Assembly (NCBI GenBank): GCA_019918135.1
Contig: WBZZ01006960.1
Coordinates: forward strand, 1 to 64,000
DNA: 64,000 nt
Source of the DNA: Paulinella micropora
Taxonomy: Eukaryota; Cercozoa; Imbricatea; Euglyphida; Paulinellidae
Direction of reading: 5' to 3'
Below, one piece after another: positions 56,663 through 64,000 of this stretch (its first letter is position 1; each line of letters starts with the position of its first letter). The position numbers were made by a program, and so were the translations under genes. The notes beneath the pieces are model-generated. The model saw only the letters and a list, made by a program, of their open reading frames with translations, did no database searches and had not been told where the DNA came from.

Positions 56663-58004
56663 GTTGGAGCACTATTAATAGTTTAAGTAATATAATGACC
56701 TATGATACCTACACTACACCAATACAAGTATTACAGCTTTAATAAGAAAAAACACGAACAGAACACGCCGCGTAACAGTGTGGCCGGATCGTAAGTAATG
56801 GCTCTACCGACACCGTTACTCTGATACGGCCGGTTCTTAACTATTAATTAAGATTATAGTTCCAGCCAACCCCTTATCCTACTGAATACAACATTAAAAC
56901 TGGAAGTATTCTTCAAAACCGGAAATGTAATAAGAATCGATCTTAAAATACATTTAATAACAAGGAATCACTTCCACGAGTGAATTCCCGTAAAAACCAA
57001 TAGCGTAATAATGATGTAGTATACAGTGGGTGTTATACTCACACTCTCGCCGTTACACGCTTTTTTCAAACTTGATTTACAAAAAAAGTCAATGAAAAAG
57101 CAATTCTTTTGCACTTGCTATTCACAATGCAGTAATTTTCTTATCCGGCTGCTCGATTTCTTAACAATTCTTGAGTGTCCCGCTGCTCAATTGGATAGGA
57201 AAAAGGAAGTTTGGACGTAACGTCAAAAAAGCGATCACGAACGCACTAATGAACGAACGAAACAAGAAAAAAAAAATTCAACAGTGTACGCGGAAAAAAA
57301 AAATTAAAAAAAAGTTAGCTCGGGAGGTATATGCCCTGCGGGCCGAATATCGTACTATTGTAAAAAAACTGAAGACTTTGCCTGATTTATCGATGAAAAA
57401 GCGTGCATCGGCTACTAAAAAATGTGTCGGTCCGTCACTGGTCATTCGACTACATTCTCTTACTCACTGGACTCACAGTCATTTGGGAGTGGGTTGGCGA
57501 GAAGACAGAACCAACATAGTATAAACGAATCTAAAATATGCTCGTCAAGATTTTATACATTCTCTATGACATACTAAGGTTTCAGCTCAATCTGACACTA
57601 AAGTTTCAGCTCAATCTGAACACTACACTTTCCAAAAATCGACTGAGAAGCAGCCCCACATGTGGGGAAAACTTAAGTGGAGTGTGCCGCTGTATCCTGA
57701 ACTTTTGTATACAACCGCAAAGAACTGTTGATGGCAATTTTTCGTGATGTCATTTGCATGCCCTATTGTGTTGAATTGAAGCCAATTGAGTTCCCAGCCC
57801 TTATCATAAAAATTTCTTACTATCTTTGCAGTCCTGACAAAATATACTGCCTGAATACTTCAATAACATACACAGTCATTTCTGCGGATTTTTTCCAATC
57901 ATACAAACTGTATTTTCAGTTGAAAAGGAAGAAAACTTTTTAGTCGCTCCCTGGAGCGATTAATAATCGCTCCAGGAAGCGGTGATACGGTCGAAGGTTT
58001 AATG
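56663..58004. other. AT-rich intergenic stretch with one small open frame
   Basis: A frame at 57171-57524 encodes a very lysine-rich peptide of 117 residues with no recognisable domain; it could be a relic of an element's N-terminus. An 18-bp imperfect palindrome lies at 57945-57981. Nothing else was supported. Confidence 0.35.
57945..57981. repeat. Long palindrome
   Basis: CCTGGAGCGATTA and its complement are separated by a single A, with four more pairs (CGCT/AGCG) outside a mismatch. It sits just before an LTR fragment. Confidence 0.8.
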
Positions 58005-58007
58005 CTG

Positions 58008-58065
58008 AGGATTGTGTTTGGTTGTATTACCGACTTTTTGACGAGCTATCGAGGGGGCGTAACAA
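58008..58065 (+). repeat. LTR fragment of the Ty3-type family
   Basis: TGAGGATTGTGTTTGGTTG through TTACCGACTTTTTGACGAGC to GGGGCGTAACA matches the last quarter of the family LTR. The rest is missing. Confidence 0.75.
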
Positions 58066-58424
58066 AATTTCCCTGGCACCGCGCCAAATTTAAAAGCTGA
58101 AAACTGATGTCAACGCCTCAGTTTGGTTGAGAATATATATACTAGTTTATCTTTCGTTGGGATTTTCAAAATCATTTTCAAACCCTCTGCCAGGATTTGA
58201 ATATCAATCGCGTGCATACGTTTGGCAGAGGCTCTCTTGGCGCAAGGTGCAAATATCCCACCAAACGCAAAAAGTTTTATCAGGTCGATTGCGAATGTTA
58301 CATACACTGCATGTAATCAACGAATGAGCTCCAAAAGGTGCGGAAGGATATCCAATCTTAATAAGCCTTGCCGCAGTCAGGACAAAACTACAGCAAACAA
58401 AGACAAGACTACGCCATGATACTC

Positions 58425-59008
58425 TCACAGTAATATCGCGATGACCTTGCCCTTTTTATTGGGTGTCCCACAATTGTTGCAGGTTTCTGCACTGACCTTG
58501 GCAACACCACCTGCATTGAAATCCTCACTTTCGTATCTACCACGCCATACAGTATACAATCTATTGAAATCTCCATGGAGAAATCTCCTTACTTGCATCC
58601 ACAGGAGTGGCAGAAGCTGCGGCCAGGAGCACCGATGAGGCCGCAACGCGAGCACTTGGCGCCCTTGCTGGCAGTGGTGGGGTCCGGTCCTGTGTACTTG
58701 TCCGGGATCTGATTAGGCCCGGCCCACGTTTCGGAGTACCTGCCGTGCAAGGACCAAGCCCATATACGTCCGATGGCCTGGGCTGATGCCAGCCCTCTTC
58801 ACCATTACGATTGCTTAATGGCTTAAAAACTTGTTCGCCCCAACACGCATTCCACAACGTGTGTCAGAGAAGATTGAATCGAGCAACCTCTCCGAATCTT
58901 TGCTACTACTATAGTACCACCAACACCACTCCCACCACCACCACCACTACTACTACCTACTACTACTACTACTACTACTACTGTTACTATTACTATTACT
59001 ATTACTTT

Positions 59009-59051
<43 letters not shown>

Positions 59052-59296
59052 CCTCCTCCTCCTATTCCTCCTCTTTCTCCTCCTCCTCCTCCCTCTTCCT
59101 CTTCCTCTTCTTCTTCTTCTTCTTCTTCTTCTGCTTCTGCTTCTTCAGACTGCTTCTTCTGCTTCTTCTTCTGCTTCTTCTTTCTTCTTCTGCTTCTTCT
59201 TTCTTCTTCTTCCTTCTTCTTCCTTCTTCTTCCTTCTTCTTCCTTCTTCTTCTTCTTCTTTTTCTTCTTCTTTCTTCTTCTTTCTTCTTCTTCTTT

Positions 59297-59353
<57 letters not shown>

Positions 59354-60598
59354 TGAAGGTATTGATGTATGCCTTCAATAAGCATTCGTTACTATATTAT
59401 TTAAGCATCTACATAAGAAATGATTGCAAGTATGTTTTGAAATAGACTTATTTGTGTATGTGTATATGGGTGTGCAGCGTATTCTGTATGTACATGCAGA
59501 AATATGACATTTTTCACATTATATCCATTGTGTAAGATGTGTACAATATATTAATATGCAGTTTGCTCGAGAACGTACTTCTGGCCGCAGGAATGACAGA
59601 AGCTCCGACCAGCCGTACCAATCAGACCGCAACGAGAACATTTCTGCAGTCAGCAAACAAGCGACTTGTTGTGTGGGGCGTAGGAGGAGTAGGCAAGACG
59701 CAAGCCTTATTCCTTTTTTTTCTCCCCTGTCGTCCAACAAGCTCTCCTGTATCCATGAGCATACACCTCCTCCTGCGCCCTGCTTGCTTAGATGTGATGA
59801 TAAGCCCGCAACTTCGGAATGGCTATCGTACGCACCTACCGACGAGGAAAGCTGGGGGCTCCACCCGAGAACCTCAGACCCGCAACATGCATACTCCGAA
59901 CGACTTAGCCGACACATTTGTACGTACCCACCGACTGTGGAAATGGGGGGTCCGGGGGACCCTTCTCCCGGGAACCCTGTCAGAATAAATCGTGGTTTGC
60001 GGAAACCAGGAAGAGTTGCTGATACTTGCAGGGTGGATAGTCCCAGACTCGAGGTTGGCGGTGACATGACTACTTTGGAATTAATGCAAATATTTGTGTT
60101 AGGAGATGTCTTGAATGCCAGAATTCCTTGTTTCGGCAGTACCCGCCGGTACATCCCGCAATTGAACGTACCCTGTCGACTGTGAAAGGGAAGGGGGGGG
60201 GGGGGGGGCGGAGGGGGTGGTGGTGGTTCCAGGAACCACAGCCCAATAGCAATAGTACCTCTCCCTTCGCATGGCTGGGGTCCGGTCCCAGGCCGGGTGC
60301 TCCGGTTGGGGCCTCCCACGTCTTGGAGTATCTGCAAGCAGCATGCACACCTGTGGCCGCAAGCACCATCACAACAGAAGCCGTTGCTTACTCGAGCCCA
60401 CACCCGTGGCAAAAGCTTCTGCCTGGAGCACCGATGAGACCGCAACGTGTACATCTCTGCACAAACAAACGCAAATAGCAACATGCACCTAGTGCAATAA
60501 TAAGACAGACCGATCCTTTTCTGGTTAATGTAGGGTCTGGCCCAGGCGCCGGTGCATTTGAACCTCCCCCGTCCCAAACCTCTGCATATTTTTGTCCG
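58425..60598 (-). CDS. Protein of repeated zinc-ribbon exon modules, 3' part of gene
   Basis: Six exons join with matching phases: 60511-60598, 60392-60456, 60259-60331, 59579-59643, 58593-58739 and 58425-58536 (TGA 58425-58427). They alternate between a linker type (KYxExW...GPDPT...KG) and a ribbon type (CSRCGLIGAPGRSFCHSCG, C-x2-C-x10-C-x2-C). Ribbon exons are 65 nt and end in phase 2 within the K or E codon before Y; in 58593-58739 linker and ribbon are fused. The last exon has a linker and a half ribbon (TCNNCGTPNKKGK). Two cysteine pairs of this kind bind one zinc ion, as in double zinc-ribbon proteins. Partner and role are unknown. Upstream exons probably exist beyond 60598. Confidence 0.65.
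58905..59353. repeat. CTA/CTT microsatellite in an intron of the zinc-ribbon gene
   Basis: About 450 bp of CAC, CTA, TTC and CTTCTT units between exons ending at 59579 and starting at 58739. The long open frames across it are repeat artefacts. Confidence 0.85.
60186..60210. repeat. G-run in an intron of the zinc-ribbon gene
   Basis: A run of about 19 G with one interruption, between exons at 60259 and 59643. Confidence 0.8.
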
Positions 60599-60814
60599 CT
60601 AAAAATACAATAACAATATATTCTTGCAATAGCGAACTGATTTGTGAGAAATACGATTTCCCAATCTTCGTATTGGCAAGAATGGGTGTGTGAGAGGTAC
60701 GGTTGCCACAGAAGAATGGCAAGGGTGAAACCTCCCGAATGCACACACAAGTACACACACAAATACACACACGCACACACGCAGACAATGCAGAAAAATG
60801 AAAGGCTCGCCACA

Positions 60815-60972
60815 GTGTGTTGTCCGGTCCCTTTCCCCCGCCCCCTTCCCCCTCACCGCCACCCATCAAATATGAGTATTTTTGTCTCGTGAACATATAG
60901 ATTGCGGACGATATACCACTGCTGGCAAGCACTATGGCTCTTGGCTCCCTTAAATTTGCACCTGGAACAGAC
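60815..60972 (-). pseudogene. Possible diverged upstream module of the zinc-ribbon gene
   Basis: After an acceptor-like GGATCCAG the frame reads VCSRCKFKGAKSHSAC, a ribbon lacking the last cysteine. It is followed at about 60885 by QKYSYLMGGG...GPD, which has the length and spacing of the linker exons. Splice sites between the two are poor, so these could be decayed exons or real ones with unusual sites. Confidence 0.35.
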
Positions 60973-60999
60973 CTGGATCCACAGCAAAAAGCGAATGCG

Positions 61000-61042
61000 C
61001 ACTACTAGTACTAGTACTAGTACTAGTACGTACGTACGTAAG

Positions 61043-61122
<80 letters not shown>

Positions 61123-61143
61123 TTACTACTACTACTACTACTG

Positions 61144-61189
<46 letters not shown>

Positions 61190-61296
61190 CACTACTACTA
61201 CTACCACTACTACTGCTACTGCTACTACTATTACTACCACCACCACCACAACCACCACCACCACTACCACCACTACTACACTACTACTGCCACTAA

Positions 61297-61328
<32 letters not shown>

Positions 61329-61348
61329 ATTAATAATAATAATAATAA
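61000..61348. repeat. CTA/GTAC microsatellite followed by (TAA)n
   Basis: ACTAGT and ACGT units lead into about 290 bp of CTA repeats with variants, then a short TAA tract that forms the tail of the next element. Confidence 0.85.
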
Positions 61349-61955
61349 TATATATTGATCTGTCATGGCTGAGCCCGAGGGCCATGCGCCTCCATCCCTC
61401 GACCCAACAGGGACTACAGTGAGTATGTTGGGGAGGGAAGAGTGACTCTAACCATCCTGCATAGAAGGCCCCAAAAGTCCCTACTACCCGCACAGTGTCG
61501 GGTACCTTGCAGGAAATCAACTACAAATGATTGATCTTCCCCCGCGTGAGAGCTCCACGAGACTGGGTAGGTCCCGCATGGAGGTACTCACAGGGGTAGC
61601 AGACATTTCATGCGGTCTGCCAGCGCATGAGGACGTTTTGTGGTAAGTATCTGGGACGCCTCGAAACCCGTCACCACCCCTAGATCGCGGAATGTAAATA
61701 CCCCTTTGATCCCACGTGGTGTATGTCTTATAAAAAACAACACAACGACATGGCCTCGGAACCAACACAACAACATATCGACATAGCCTCGGAACCCACA
61801 CAACAACAGAGCCTCGGAACCAACACAACAACATAGCCTCGGAACCAACACGACAACATAGCCTCGGAGCCAACACAACGACATAGCCTCGAAACCAGTG
61901 GGAAGAGGCCCAACCACCTCCTCTTCCCGTGGGGTGCCATACTGTGCACCCCTCC

Positions 61956-61957
<2 letters not shown>
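61349..61957 (-). mobile_element. LINE-derived non-autonomous element (type III)
   Basis: The minus-strand start (GGAGGGGTGCACA..., GGGAAGAGGAGGTGGTTGGG) matches the LINE 5' end near 56040, and the 3' end (ATGGAGGCGCATGGCC, then ATT repeats) matches the LINE and SINE ends. The middle is unrelated and non-coding and includes a 24-bp tandem repeat (61740-61888). Length is about 610 bp. Confidence 0.7.
61740..61888. repeat. 24-bp tandem repeat, about six copies
   Basis: Unit ATAGCCTCGGAACCAACACA with a variable AC-rich spacer, inside the type III element. Confidence 0.8.
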
Positions 61958-62025
<68 letters not shown>

Positions 62026-62028
<3 letters not shown>

Positions 62029-62520
62029 ATATCTGAGGCGTACTGATGCAGCTAATGGCATATCCTCAACGGACATAAGCCTCCAATACCCTTGTTCGAG
62101 GTCCTCCACCCCCCCGTGTCAGTCTCTCGCCTGATGATCGGGGCCACCGATGGAGCTCCTGAGGGCAAGACTGCACTAAGCCGAGGTTATTCCGCAGTCC
62201 CAGCAACCTCTTGCAAGACGTCACCGAATGTGCAAGTGCATACACCAAGCGCGGTTGCTAGAGCTACCTCGAAACCCCACCCATAACAATCTGGTGTCTG
62301 CTGGGTCCTGGGCTATCAACCAGCATATGCGGAGTTTAAGATCTTTTACGCGCGCAACGACCCTCCTCCCCAGCATCTACCACCAAAGGGTTATGAGTTG
62401 GCGTCACAGTTTAACGCCTTGAGGCCATTGGGCTCGAACTCTGTTTAGCAAGTGTGACTAGGTTTTTTCATCGGGATTTCCCTCAAATATGTCACAGTCA
62501 ACACTCCAAGGCAGATTTAC
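62026..62520 (-). mobile_element. Short non-autonomous element (type IV) with LINE-like 3' end
   Basis: Bounded by (AAT)n on both sides (61958-62025 is its tail). The minus-strand 3' end reads GGAGGCTTATGTCCG...CTCAGATATAG then ATT repeats, similar to the LINE end. No coding frame, no convincing A or B box. Confidence 0.55.
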
Positions 62521-62573
<53 letters not shown>

Positions 62574-64000
62574 GGCTTCCTCAGACTATAGCATCAGATC
62601 CAGATCCTGGACATGTGCCTCCATTGGGTCACCGGGGTCAGCCGATCCCAACGCATTGTCAGAACACCAAACAGACATAGCAGCAACAGCAACAGCAGGG
62701 GCAGATGGGGGCTGTGAAGTGCATGAAGAGCTAGATGCGAGGGTGTTAGCTGAAGAGAAGAACTCGGAGACACTACGCTGCACTCCCGAACCCCTCTCTC
62801 TAGCCAGGACGTCCACACTGCGCGGACGGCCGCGCCGCGCAACATCAACGTCACTTGGGGGAGAGGGTGGGACAGAAGCTGATCGAACCTCAGTGAGGTC
62901 AATCACCTCCTCGCCCCCATCCTCCACCCCAAGCTCCTCCCTTTTACCCTCCCTAGCAGACCAACACTCAGACACATATGATCCAAACAACACATCCAAC
63001 TTTGGAGGGGGACGCAACGCTGTAACCCCTAACAACGCAGCAAGCCTAAAGTTACTGCGGAAGCGCGACTTCCCCTGAAAAAGCTTACAAAACAATCGTG
63101 ATTGATCCACAGGCGACATATCATCCCAACCCTGCCACACAGAGCCCTCCCGCTCCCGCCCAAGCAACACATCCTCCACCACAACCTCACCGCCTACGAC
63201 CTCACCACCCTCCTCACTCCCTCCATCCCCCTCAGCACCCCCCACAGCCATGCCACCGAGCCTCTGCATACTCAGCAACAGCTGCTTACGTCTCCCCTCA
63301 TGCATGGGGCAATCCCATAAGAAGTCGCAAGGGACTCATTGACATTATCATGACAACAGAAGCAGCGAGGGGACATGCCACTGACCAATACAACCGAAGG
63401 CGGTTGTTGCAGCTGAGCAACCTTCTCCGAAGCAGATTATAATGCGCATCATCAAGGGCTACCCATCTTGGGAACTCCTTAGTTCCAAAGACTTGTCTTA
63501 GGATGACTCGCAGGCCATCAGTAAGATCGCTGCCTGCCTCTCGCTTGTCCCACATCAGTTGCTGCACCATCTTGACGTCCTGCTGAAGGGCCCACTTGTC
63601 CACAGTCGAACTCCAACCCTCGAGGTCCTTCTCTGAGCTATTTAGGAGCTCCTGAAGCCCTTGTTGTAGATCCATTGAGTCCCTGATAGCGCCTTCGGCC
63701 TCCGCAGTCCAGTCGGATTTGACTTGAGATGCGATGACAGGAAATCGCTTCTCCGGTAGAACACGCAGCCGTCCATAGAACTTCAGTTGCGCCGCCCGCC
63801 GCAAACGCTCCGCACTCAAAGAGCGCGCCAGAAAGAGTGTAATCCACTTGCTCGTCTTAGGGCTGATGCCGAGAATCATCCTCATGGGGCGCAGCATTGC
63901 TGCCTCCAGCTTGGTGAGCTACGATACGGGGGCACGCCAGACATCGAAGGCGTACTTCAGCTTGGCCCCCACAAGTTGATTCCAGCACATGAGACGATAC
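62574..64000 (-). mobile_element. APE-type LINE, copy 2, 3' part; continues beyond the window
   Basis: More than 95% identical to copy 1 by eye. It keeps the genuine 3' end: after the serine-rich tail the frame ends near 62586 and passes through ATGGAGGCACATGTCCAGGA into (TTA)n (62521-62573). Confidence 0.88.
62586..64000 (-). pseudogene. LINE copy 2 coding region, 3' part, broken
   Basis: The segment covers the region after the reverse transcriptase and the C-terminal zinc knuckle. Relative to copy 1 it has a CAG to TAG stop at 63919-63921 and a lost base near 63327 (TGCGC to TCGC). The knuckle and tail are again in a different frame from the upstream part (frames 63298-63897 and 62586-63305). 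Confidence 0.85.

Noticed and set aside
57171..57524. Lysine-rich 117-residue protein as a gene
   Set aside because: Low complexity, no start context or neighbours to support it; mentioned only as an open frame.
58589..58591. TAA as the true end of the zinc-ribbon gene
   Set aside because: The TAA overlaps a GTAAGG donor in the phase used by all ribbon exons, and a downstream exon (58425-58536) continues the K-Y linker pattern; still possible as an alternative end.
59062..59385. Charged lysine/glutamate protein across 59062-59385
   Set aside because: Pure TTC/CTT microsatellite translation inside an intron.
60950..61366. Poly-valine / poly-tyrosine proteins
   Set aside because: CTA/GTA microsatellite in all frames; no coding signature.

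Overview
The window is eukaryotic genomic DNA. Three host genes with many short GT-AG introns (about 50-250 nt, standard code) sit in a sea of nested transposable elements: LTR retrotransposons, a non-LTR element, tRNA-derived SINEs, a piggyBac-like DNA transposon and a MITE. No lineage-specific marker was recognised, so the organism can only be called an intron-rich eukaryote, perhaps a protist or alga; that last part is inference.

Layout. 1-3491: 5' part of a Ty3-type element on the minus strand (copy B: LTR, leader, gag). 3492-8660: a mosaic of two other truncated elements, E (plus strand, gag with a CCHC knuckle) and F (minus strand, decayed ORF series). 8660-21560: copy A of the Ty3-type family, 5'-truncated; its 3' region holds an array of SINEs (16216-18040) and a piggyBac-like transposon (18228-21143). 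22545-27155: a host island with a membrane-anchored triple-KH protein (minus) and, divergently, a nuclear-type 2-Cys peroxiredoxin (plus). 27747-28031: a MITE flanked by TA. 28137-38541: copy C, complete, with 246/247-bp LTRs differing at two places and a 4-bp target duplication. 38665-56662: copy D, with a SINE array and a nearly full APE-type LINE (50051-56044) before its 3' LTR. 58425-60975: 3' part of a host gene made of repeated zinc-ribbon exon modules (minus). 61349-64000: LINE-derived non-autonomous elements and a second LINE copy running off the window end.

How the parts relate. The Ty3-type family shows an unusual layout: Gag ends with a CCCH-type zinc finger and RGG box, a single in-frame UGA followed by C separates gag from pol in all three copies that reach that point, the protease reads D-T-M where D-T/S-G is expected, and Pol carries a long conserved C-terminal extension after the integrase. 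The LINE, the tRNA-derived SINEs and the other short elements all end in a related 3' sequence followed by (ATT)n, and sit head-to-tail in one orientation. This suggests that the LINE machinery mobilises the short elements and that (TAA)n tracts act as their landing sites. One LINE copy has swapped its own 3' end for that of the SINE.

Nearly all autonomous elements are broken by stops and single-base indels. Copies A and D share a nonsense codon and the same SINE array insertion point, so they descend from one already defective, SINE-loaded ancestor or from a segmental duplication. Frame analysis was by eye; splice sites were checked for GT-AG and phase consistency.
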